Source: Pistricoccus aurantiacus
Lineage (GTDB): Bacteria > Pseudomonadota > Gammaproteobacteria > Pseudomonadales > Halomonadaceae
Length of the DNA: 17,042 nucleotides
NCBI RefSeq assembly: GCF_042682565.1
Contig: NZ_JBHUIC010000023.1
Reading direction: 5' to 3' (one strand)
The position numbers were made by a program, and so were the translations under genes. The notes beneath the pieces were generated by a model, which was not told the origin of the DNA, searched no databases, and was given only the letters and a program-made list of their open reading frames with translations. Below are positions 1-6,017 of the stretch, piece by piece; positions within the stretch are counted from its first letter, which is position 1; every line of letters starts with the position of its first letter.

Positions 1-96
1 AAGCTGGCGCGCAGCTTTCGCGCCCTCAACCAATTGGCGGCGGCCATTATCGCGTTTCGGAAGGTACCGCTTAAAGTGAATATTATTTACGGATAG
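1..96 (+). mobile_element. 3' end of a probable IS5-family transposase (partial)
   Basis: The window opens inside a reading frame that gives 31 residues and stops with TAG at 94-96. Sixteen of the first 20 codons end in G or C, as expected of real coding sequence here; the other two forward frames read poorly. The peptide contains KLARSFRALNQLAAAIIAFR, which resembles the end of IS5-group DDE transposases, where a basic 'K-x-A-R-x-F' segment precedes a short hydrophobic helix. No catalytic residue lies in this fragment, so the family call rests on that C-terminal pattern. The last 11 codons are AT-richer. The element's right terminal inverted repeat should lie shortly after 96, but it cannot be identified without the left end. 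Alternative: the end of an unrelated protein. Confidence 0.5.
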
Positions 97-117
97 ATTC
101 TTAGTGCAGGCTCCGAA

Positions 118-145
118 AAGCCAAGGCGAGACATCGCCTTGGCTT
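118..145. repeat. Perfect 12-bp inverted repeat (hairpin) upstream of the ABC permease
   Basis: Positions 118-129 and 134-145 are exact reverse complements around a 4-base loop (GACA), so either strand could form a stable RNA hairpin. On the plus strand no T-run follows. On the minus strand the stem runs into TTTTCGG, a weak terminator tail. In binding-protein-dependent transport operons a hairpin often separates the binding-protein gene from the permease gene and lowers downstream expression, and this could be such a remnant. A weak TTGACG at 152-157 lies just downstream, but no good -10 follows it. Confidence 0.6.
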
Positions 146-188
146 CACGCGTTGACGGCGAGCTTGCTCACAACATAGCCGAGGAACC

Positions 189-1796
189 ATGACGGAATAC
201 GCCACACCCACTGCGAGAACCCCTCCTCGCCCCCTCTGGCTGCCGGATCGGCGAATTCCCTGGTACATTCTGCTGCCCTCGCTGATCGCCGCCGGCGCCA
301 TGCTGGTGCCGCTTTGCTATCTGATTCTGCGGGCTTTCGAGGCGGACCCGCAAACCCTGCACGATCTGATACTGCGCTGGCGTAATCTCGACCTGCTGAT
401 CAATACCCTGGCCCTGGCCCTGGGGGTGATCGCCACCACGACGCTGATCGCCCTGCCGCTGGCCTGGTTGGTGGTCAAGACGAACATCCGCTTCAAGAAA
501 GCGCTGACCCTCCTTGGGGTGATTCCCCTGGCGGTGCCGGGCTACGTGATGGCCTACGCGCTGATCGGCCTGGGAGGCAACTATGGCGTGCTGGCCCAGC
601 TGACCGGCTTCCAGCTGCCGCGCATCGACGGCTATCTGGGCGCCATGCTGGCGCTGTCACTGTATACCTTTCCTTATCTCTTCCTCAATCTGCGCGCCAC
701 CCTGGCGGGGCTCGACGGCAACCTGGAGGAAAGCGCCCGGAGCTTCGGCTATCGGGAGCGGGATATCTTCCTGAAGATCCTGCTGCCCCACCTGGCGCCT
801 TCGCTGATGGCGGGCTGGCTGGTGATCGGCCTTTACGTGCTGGGGGATTTCGGCGCCGTCGCCCTGATGCGCTACGAAGCCTTCAGCTATGCCATCTTTA
901 CCCAGTACGCCGGCGCATTCGATCGTATCTACGCCGCCTGGCTATCGCTGATGCTGCTGGCGGTGGCGCTGAGTTTCGTGATGCTCGACGGACTGGTGAT
1001 CAAGCGCCGCCTGGCTCGGGTGGGAACCGGCGTGGCGCGACAGGCGCGATTGATGCAGCTCGGCAAATGGCAACTGCCGGCCTGGCTCTTCCTGGCCACG
1101 GTATTCGCCGCCTCGATCGGCCTGCCGATCATGATTCTGGCCTACTGGCTGCTGCTGTCGCCGCCGGCAGTCGATTTCTTTCTGGAGGTGCCGGCAACCT
1201 TTCTACGCTCCGCGGGCGCGGCACTGCCCGCCGCCCTGCTGGCCGCGGCTTTCGCCCTGCCGGTGGCCTATCTCGCAGTGCGCTACCGCTCCACCGTTGC
1301 CACCCTGGTTGAACGCTCCGCCTATATCGGTTATGCCCTGCCGCCATTGACGCTGGCCCTGGCGATGGTGTTCTTCACCCTCACCGCCGCGCCTTTTCTT
1401 TACCAGAGCCTTGGCATGCTGATCGTCACCTGGGCCATGGCGGCGCTGGCCCTGGCGGTAGGACCGATCCGCAACGTTCTGCTGCAGACCCGGCCCAGCA
1501 TGGAGGAGGCAGCTCACTCCTTGGGTCACGGTCCCGTCAGCACCTTCCTGTGGGTGATCCTGCCTCGACTGCGCCGTGGCATCCTGGCGGGCATCGTGCT
1601 GGTCTTCGTGCTGTGCATGAAGGAGCTTCCCATTACCTTCCTGCTCGCCCCCACCGGCTATACCACCTTGGCGGTCACCGTCTTTACCCGCACCACAGAA
1701 GGCATGCTGGCGGAAGCGGCGCCCTTTGCCGCGGCCATCGTGGTGTTTTCCAGCCTTTCCGTAGGACTCTTGCTAACCAAGGAGGGTAAACGATGA
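189..1796 (+). CDS. fbpB: Ferric-iron-type ABC transporter, fused permease (FbpB-like)
   Basis: A 535-residue inner-membrane permease made of two fused transport halves, as in FbpB/SfuB proteins that move Fe(III) delivered by a periplasmic binding protein. Each half carries an EAA loop, the ATPase docking site: EESARSFGYRERDIFLKILLP at about 180-200 and EEAAHSLGHGPVSTFLWVILP at about 439-459. Roughly twelve hydrophobic segments surround them, starting near residue 26. The ATG at 189 follows GAGGA at 181-185, a good ribosome site. The stop overlaps the ATPase start by four bases (ATGA), so the two are translationally coupled. No binding-protein gene is present; an IS-like end lies upstream instead. 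Iron is inferred from the family; related fused permeases carry other substrates. No Fur box was recognised. Confidence 0.85.
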   Translation: MTEYATPTARTPPRPLWLPDRRIPWYILLPSLIAAGAMLVPLCYLILRAFEADPQTLHDLILRWRNLDLLINTLALALGVIATTTLIALPLAWLVVKTNIRFKKALTLLGVIPLAVPGYVMAYALIGLGGNYGVLAQLTGFQLPRIDGYLGAMLALSLYTFPYLFLNLRATLAGLDGNLEESARSFGYRERDIFLKILLPHLAPSLMAGWLVIGLYVLGDFGAVALMRYEAFSYAIFTQYAGAFDRIYAAWLSLMLLAVALSFVMLDGLVIKRRLARVGTGVARQARLMQLGKWQLPAWLFLATVFAASIGLPIMILAYWLLLSPPAVDFFLEVPATFLRSAGAALPAALLAAAFALPVAYLAVRYRSTVATLVERSAYIGYALPPLTLALAMVFFTLTAAPFLYQSLGMLIVTWAMAALALAVGPIRNVLLQTRPSMEEAAHSLGHGPVSTFLWVILPRLRRGILAGIVLVFVLCMKELPITFLLAPTGYTTLAVTVFTRTTEGMLAEAAPFAAAIVVFSSLSVGLLLTKEGKR

Positions 1797-2872
1797 TCGC
1801 CCTCGATCTCACTTTTCCAAGCGACGTCATCACCTCGGTTCGGCGCGCCGCGAATCCGCTGCTGCGCGTCAGCGGGCTGTGCAAACGCTATCGTCGCAAT
1901 AGTCCCCTGGTGGTGGATCACGTCGGCTTCGAAATAGGCAACGGCGAGATTCTGGCACTGCTCGGCCCCAGCGGCTGCGGCAAGACCACCACCCTGCGCA
2001 TGATCGCCGGCTTCGAACAGCCAGACGCGGGAGATATTCACCTGGACGGCCGGCGCATCAATGCGCTTTCTCCCCAGCAGCGCCATATCGGTATCGTGTT
2101 CCAGGATTACGCGCTTTTCCCGCACATGAATCTGGCGCAAAACGTCGCCTTTGCCATGCCCCATCGCCCCAAGGTAGAGCGCGCGGCCAAGGCGCGAGAA
2201 TGGCTCGATCTCGTGGGACTCGCCGATCTCGCTTCACGCATGCCGGATGAGCTTTCCGGTGGGCAGCAGCAGCGAGTCGCCCTGGCCCGCACTCTGGCGG
2301 CGGAGCCACGTCTGATTTTGCTGGACGAACCCTTCTCCAACCTGGACGCGGCGCTCAGAGAAACCACCCGCAAGGAAGTGCGCCAACTGCTCAAGGCCGC
2401 CGGCACCTCGGTGATTCTGGTGACCCACGATCAGGCGGAGGCGCTTTCCTTCGCCGACCGAATCGGCGTCATGCACGGCGGGCGCCTGGTTCAAGTCGGG
2501 GCGCCGGAACAGGTCTATCAACAGCCGGCCAACGCCTTCGTCGCGGAATTCCTTGGCCATACCAACCTGCTCGAAGGCGAGGCCCAAGGGGAGATCGCCC
2601 AGACCGCCCTGGGCCCGATCGCGATTACCCCCCCGGCCCGCGGCGCGGTAAGGGTTTCCCTGCGCCCGGAGCATCTCACCCTTTCCAGCGTCAGTTGCAA
2701 CTGCTGTAGCGCTACTATCGTCGAACGGGAATTTCGCGGTCACGACTGCTTTTATCTACTAGAGCAGCAGGGCCAGCGGTTCTGCGCCATCACGCCTAGT
2801 CATATCCAATGGCGCATCGGCGAGCGGGTACATCTGGAACCCCAGCGCACCGCCACGGTGCTGCAGGACTGA
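1793..2872 (+). CDS. fbpC: Ferric-iron-type ABC transporter, ATP-binding protein (FbpC-like)
   Basis: A 359-residue cytoplasmic ATPase that powers the preceding permease. All nucleotide-binding motifs are intact: Walker A GPSGCGKTT (58-66), Q-loop Gln104, signature LSGGQ (154-158), Walker B LILLDE (174-179) and switch His212. A TOBE-type regulatory domain fills roughly 280-357, with the family RPEH motif at 291-294. The N-terminus is about 20 residues longer than usual before the first strand, but there is no other in-frame ATG before residue 70, and the ATGA overlap supports this start. An unusual cysteine group, SCNCCS at 301-306 plus Cys319 and Cys331, lies in the C-terminal domain. A terminator-like hairpin follows 64 bases after the stop. 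Confidence 0.88.
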   Translation: MIALDLTFPSDVITSVRRAANPLLRVSGLCKRYRRNSPLVVDHVGFEIGNGEILALLGPSGCGKTTTLRMIAGFEQPDAGDIHLDGRRINALSPQQRHIGIVFQDYALFPHMNLAQNVAFAMPHRPKVERAAKAREWLDLVGLADLASRMPDELSGGQQQRVALARTLAAEPRLILLDEPFSNLDAALRETTRKEVRQLLKAAGTSVILVTHDQAEALSFADRIGVMHGGRLVQVGAPEQVYQQPANAFVAEFLGHTNLLEGEAQGEIAQTALGPIAITPPARGAVRVSLRPEHLTLSSVSCNCCSATIVEREFRGHDCFYLLEQQGQRFCAITPSHIQWRIGERVHLEPQRTATVLQD

Positions 2873-2935
2873 GCGGAAAAACAGGTCCCACCGGCACTAC
2901 CATGACGCGGCGCTTGTTCGCGCAAGAATGAATTA

Positions 2936-2974
2936 TCCGCTGCCCTCTCGGGCAGCGGACATGCCTGCCTTTTT
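2936..2974 (+). terminator. Intrinsic-type terminator after the ABC transporter operon
   Basis: A perfect 10-bp GC-rich stem (2936-2945 with 2950-2959, loop TCTC) is followed about ten bases later by five T residues at 2970-2974. The T-run is further from the stem than in a textbook terminator, so termination may be partial. No gene is seen from 2873 to 3190; this stretch holds the hairpin, then the AT-rich region and the next promoter. Confidence 0.65.
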
Positions 2975-2998
2975 ATCCTGACCGGATCAACGAACAGA

Positions 2999-3190
2999 CG
3001 AAGTAAATATTTAATTATTTCAATTAAATTGGATAAACACCCATAAATCCAACCAACCTATTTTTTTGCTTTTCAAGCATCTATCAAATTCATTCCTCGC
3101 CTGATTTTTTACGCAATCTCATGCGGTTTTCTTTCACAATTCCTTGTTTCAAAAGATAATTAAACGTCAACCAAAGTAAAAAAGACGTTT
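2999..3190. other. AT-rich intergenic island
   Basis: A hand count over 3001-3180 gives 52 G+C in 180 bases (about 29%), against flanking genes that are clearly GC-rich. It includes a run of seven T at 3061-3067 and several A/T tracts. No ORF worth calling lies here. It holds the promoter of the EboC-like gene and may be a silencer or nucleoid-protein binding region, or a trace of imported DNA. Confidence 0.7.
3133..3160 (+). promoter_or_regulatory. Predicted sigma-70 promoter of the EboC-like transcript
   Basis: TTCACA at 3133-3138 (5 of 6 to TTGACA), a 16-base spacer and GATAAT at 3155-3160 (5 of 6 to TATAAT). Transcription would begin near 3167, about 24 bases before the ATG of the short ORF at 3191. 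Confidence 0.55.
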
Positions 3191-3191
3191 A
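3161..3191. repeat. 8-bp inverted repeat at the predicted start of transcription
   Basis: TAAACGTC at 3161-3168 is the exact reverse complement of GACGTTTA at 3184-3191, with 15 A-rich bases between. It starts directly after the -10 element, the usual place for a repressor operator, and its last base is the A of the ATG at 3191. In RNA it could instead fold over the weak ribosome site of the short ORF. Confidence 0.4.
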
Positions 3192-3313
3192 TGCAGGAAA
3201 GAAAGCATCGCCGAACGCTTCATGGAACGCGCCGTATATCCACCGGGTTCGTCGTCGGCGACCCCGGCGCGCGACTCGGCACCGAAGACGCCGTGGCGGG
3301 AAAAAGACAGTGA
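3191..3313 (+). CDS. Short ORF (40 aa) coupled to the EboC-like gene; leader peptide or gene remnant
   Basis: ATG at 3191 opens 40 codons ending in TGA at 3311-3313, which overlaps the GTG of the next gene as GTGA. The first 15 codons have mixed third positions and read basic (MQERKHRRTLHGTRR). Codons 16-35 have G or C at the third position in about 18 of 20, like the real genes around. The in-frame extension of the downstream gene through the same bases is arginine-rich and unlikely to be coding. I do not recognise the peptide. It may be a leader that delivers ribosomes to the GTG start, or the tail of a lost gene fused to new upstream DNA. The ribosome site is weak. Confidence 0.35.
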   Translation: MQERKHRRTLHGTRRISTGFVVGDPGARLGTEDAVAGKRQ

Positions 3314-4203
3314 GTAAAGAAGTGCCCGGCGCGAACTGGCGAACATGGCTCGAACTTGGGCGTGTCTCGAATTTGCCCACGATATGGACCAATGGGCTGA
3401 CGGGTTGGCTGCTTGCCGGGGCGGCACTTGACGCAGCGCAACTGCTGCATCTGCTGGCAACCCTGTCGCTATTCTACCTGGGCGGCACGTACCTGAACGA
3501 TGCCTTCGACGCGCAAATCGATGCCAAGGAATACAGTGAGCGACCGGCTCTCCAAGGAAACATGGCCCCTCGGACCGTCGCTCTGCTTGGCGCCGCCATG
3601 CTGGGGCTTGGCGTTCTGCTGGCTTTTTTGTTGAACGTGCCTGCCGGGCTATGCGGCCTGGCACTGGCGCTTGCGATCCTGCTGTATGACTGGCTGCACA
3701 AGCAAATCAGCTGGGGACCGGTCATCATGGGAATTTGCCGTCTACTGACCTACTTCCTGGGAGCGCTGGCCGTCGCCAAGCTATCCTGGCCGGTCATGCT
3801 GGGCGCCTTCGGTTTGTTTTGCCACGTTGTCGGCCTGACCCATGCGGTCAAGCTGAAAGCCTACCATCGTGTCATCGCAATCTGGCCCCTGGTCATCATG
3901 GCGGTACCGGTATTGGTGCTCATGACAATGGTGGCGCTCGATGACACCGATGCTGGTCTGACCAGAGTCGTATTGACCGGGACAATGCTGGCAGCTTATC
4001 TACTGTGGTGTGGCGGAGCGCTCGCCCGGCTGTTTCGGCGCCAGCCCGAGGACATATCGAAAGCCATCGTCGGCTTGATCGCCGCCATCGCACTTTACGA
4101 CGCGGTGCTGATTGCCACTACCGGCGCTGTCGATATCGCCTTGCTGGCGGTTGTCGCCTTCCTCGCCACCCTGGCGCTACAGCGGCTGGCGCCGGGCGCC
4201 TGA
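3310..4203 (+). CDS. eboC: UbiA-superfamily prenyltransferase, EboC-like
   Basis: A 297-residue integral membrane protein with about eight or nine hydrophobic segments. The first aspartate motif of UbiA enzymes is intact, NDAFDAQID at 63-71, which binds Mg-prenyl diphosphate. The second motif is not a DxxxD: it reads YDWLHK at 126-131 and is followed by GPVIMGICRLLTYFLGA, the form I associate with EboC-type members rather than with ubiquinone or heme O synthases. The opening LELGRVSNLPTIWTN (15-29) also fits. The GTG start overlaps the stop of the short ORF upstream (GTGA); no closer ATG exists. It converges on the EboF-like gene 32 bases away, with an imperfect GC hairpin spanning about 4188-4227 that could stop both transcripts. 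Known: EboC belongs to the ebo cluster, tied to moving a metabolite to the periplasm. The substrate here is unknown. Confidence 0.78.
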   Translation: MSKEVPGANWRTWLELGRVSNLPTIWTNGLTGWLLAGAALDAAQLLHLLATLSLFYLGGTYLNDAFDAQIDAKEYSERPALQGNMAPRTVALLGAAMLGLGVLLAFLLNVPAGLCGLALALAILLYDWLHKQISWGPVIMGICRLLTYFLGALAVAKLSWPVMLGAFGLFCHVVGLTHAVKLKAYHRVIAIWPLVIMAVPVLVLMTMVALDDTDAGLTRVVLTGTMLAAYLLWCGGALARLFRRQPEDISKAIVGLIAAIALYDAVLIATTGAVDIALLAVVAFLATLALQRLAPGA

Positions 4204-4235
4204 TCGGAAACGCCCGGGTACGGCGCCGCCGCTCT

Positions 4236-5696
4236 TCAGACGTCCTGTTCCAGAGGCTGAGCCGCGCGCTCGTTCAAGTGCCGCCTTTGAGCGCCCTTCT
4301 TGACCCGAATTTCTTTTCCAAACACATGCGCCAGTGCCAGGGCCTTGAAGCCCGTGGCGTCCACCGGCCCCGAGGGCAGCAGATCGGCTTCCGAGGTAAT
4401 CACCAGAGGCCCTTCGTCTGGATTCTCGGCCACGCGCCCATGAGTGCCCTTGACCAGTTGGGTATCCGTCAGGGAGATGATATCCATCAACTGACGCATG
4501 CCCAGCTTGCGCTTGACCAGTCGCCAGCCCGCCGCCAGATCGGGAATCTTGATGGCAGGGTCCACGAACAGTTCGACCGGATCATAGCCGGGCTTGCGAT
4601 GAGTATCCACGGTACGAGCGTAGTCCGGCGCTCGCTTGTCATCCAGCCAATAATAGTAGCTGAACCAGCGATTCGCCTTGGCAATGGCTACCAGCTCGCC
4701 GCTATTGGCATGATCTAGTCCTTGGGCTTTCTTGCCCTTTTCGTCCCAGACCGTTTCCATCCCTTCCAGGCTTTCCAACAAGGTTTTTACCTCGGGAATT
4801 CGTGCCTTGTCCTTGATGTAGACATGAGCAATCTGATGGTCTGCTACGGCAAACGCCCCGGAGGCGCCGGGATCGAGCTGTTCGACATCTTTTTCCACCC
4901 GCACCGCCAGCAGACCTGCCTGGCGCAATGCCCGATTGATGTGGATGGCATCCATGGCAGGCGTGGTACCGTATTCGGACAGGATGATGATCCGTCGATT
5001 CTGTTGCTTCGCCGCCTCGATCAACTCACCGCAGAGGGCATCGACTTCCTGTAGATCCTGTTGAATCCGGGGATGGGAAATATCTGGCCCCAGTCGCTGC
5101 AGGTTGTAATCAAGGTGGGGCAGATAGGTCATGGTCAAGGTAGGATCGCGGGTCTCCATGACATACAGGGTCGACTTGGCGACCCAGCGGCTGGAGGCAA
5201 TACCCGCCATAGGCCCCCACAGCTTGGACAGCGGAAACCGGCCGAGCGCCGCGTCGAGCTCATCGTGAAGCTCTGCGGGAGAGGCATAATGGTCGGAAAC
5301 CCTGCGGCCGTCCGCAAGATCCTGGGAACACGGTGTAGCGCTCCAGTCCGCGGACGAATACATGTTGTGCCCCCAGAACATGTTGGCGCAGGTGAAATCA
5401 GAATTTTTTGCCTTGCCCGCTTCCCATATCTTCTCTCCCTTCATCAAACGACTCGACTGACGCCACAACCGTATCTCCGCGGCATCGCGGCAATACCAGC
5501 CGTTGGCGACGATGCCGTGTTCCGCAGGGGAAAGGCCGGTGACCAGCGTTGCCTGTACGCTTGAGGTCAACGCCGGTGTGGTCGTATTCAAGGGACGCAT
5601 GCCTCCTTCCCTGGCAAATCTGGCCAGGTGAGGGGTGCGCGAGCCGATCATTCGAGGCGTCAGGCCCGCTACCAGTATCACAAGAGTCTTGTTCAT
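4236..5696 (-). CDS. eboF: EboF-like type I phosphodiesterase/nucleotide pyrophosphatase (alkaline phosphatase fold)
   Basis: A 486-residue protein of the alkaline phosphatase superfamily. TPALTSSVQATLVTGLSPAE (40-59, followed by HGI) corresponds to the nucleophile region of nucleotide pyrophosphatases, with Thr44 aligning to the catalytic Thr. YLPHLDYNLQRLGPD (191-205), LSEYGTTPA (239-247), ADHQIAHVYI (285-294) and KGTHG (416-420) are the remaining hallmarks I recall from EboF-type proteins, so the subfamily call is good. Several metal ligands of the general family are replaced (see findings). The N-terminus is a plain Rossmann strand with no signal peptide, implying a cytoplasmic protein. 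The tail beyond about 455 is basic and extra. The ATG at 5696 has only a weak GAG ribosome site. A promoter lies about 175 bases upstream. It converges on the EboC-like gene, its partner in the ebo cluster. Confidence 0.8.
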   Translation of the reverse strand: MNKTLVILVAGLTPRMIGSRTPHLARFAREGGMRPLNTTTPALTSSVQATLVTGLSPAEHGIVANGWYCRDAAEIRLWRQSSRLMKGEKIWEAGKAKNSDFTCANMFWGHNMYSSADWSATPCSQDLADGRRVSDHYASPAELHDELDAALGRFPLSKLWGPMAGIASSRWVAKSTLYVMETRDPTLTMTYLPHLDYNLQRLGPDISHPRIQQDLQEVDALCGELIEAAKQQNRRIIILSEYGTTPAMDAIHINRALRQAGLLAVRVEKDVEQLDPGASGAFAVADHQIAHVYIKDKARIPEVKTLLESLEGMETVWDEKGKKAQGLDHANSGELVAIAKANRWFSYYYWLDDKRAPDYARTVDTHRKPGYDPVELFVDPAIKIPDLAAGWRLVKRKLGMRQLMDIISLTDTQLVKGTHGRVAENPDEGPLVITSEADLLPSGPVDATGFKALALAHVFGKEIRVKKGAQRRHLNERAAQPLEQDV

Positions 5697-5870
5697 TTAT
5701 TTCGCTCAATACTTGAATCAATGGCTGACGACGAAGTCCCGAACCGCGAATGAAGACGATCGATAGTTGGGTTATCAAGAATTACGTTTTACCCAATGGA
5801 AAGGCTCGATAGAAAAGAGCGAGAAAATACATGCAGCGGTACAGGAGTAACGTAACTCTTTGTACGAAAA

Positions 5871-5899
5871 ATTGTAATCGAAATGTTACACGCCGTCTA
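5871..5899 (-). promoter_or_regulatory. Predicted sigma-70 promoter of the EboF-like gene
   Basis: Read on the minus strand: TAGACG (5894-5899, 4 of 6), a 17-base spacer, then TACAAT (5871-5876, 5 of 6). Start of transcription would be near 5864, giving an untranslated leader of about 168 bases before the ATG at 5696. Apart from this leader, the promoter and the polA hairpin, I see nothing in 5697-6017. Confidence 0.5.
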
Positions 5900-5962
5900 G
5901 TCACGACACCGACAGTCGGATTGCCCTCGCGCCGTCCGATCCCACACCGAGCCGGCGGGACA

Positions 5963-5995
5963 GGCACACAGCAAGGGATCCCCTTACTGCGTGCC
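5963..5995 (-). terminator. polA 3' hairpin (terminator-like)
   Basis: Bases 5963-5977 and 5981-5995 form a 15-bp stem with a 3-base loop, 23 bases beyond the polA stop. Pairs 5968/5990 and 5972/5986 are G-U wobbles in minus-strand RNA but A-C mismatches in plus-strand RNA, so the hairpin is selected as minus-strand RNA. No U-tract follows, so it may act with Rho or protect the 3' end. Confidence 0.6.
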
Positions 5996-6017
5996 TCTAG
6001 ATCGTGACAGGAAAAGC

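Noticed and set aside
61..188. Fur box in front of the iron transporter
   Set aside because: An AT-rich patch near 76-92 (GTGAATATTATTTAC) recalls GATAAT repeats, but it lies inside the upstream reading frame and does not match the 19-base consensus well.
4005..4718. 237-codon plus-strand frame across the eboC-eboF junction
   Set aside because: It overlaps both supported genes in other frames and is arginine-rich early on; not a plausible protein.
5782..5967. 61-codon minus-strand ORF upstream of the EboF-like gene
   Set aside because: It overlaps the predicted promoter and polA hairpin, has no ribosome site and shows no coding bias.
5697..6017. Spot 42 (spf)-like small RNA downstream of polA
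   Set aside because: The gap is in the right place, but the conserved 5' sequence of the enteric RNA is not visible on either strand; only a hairpin remains.
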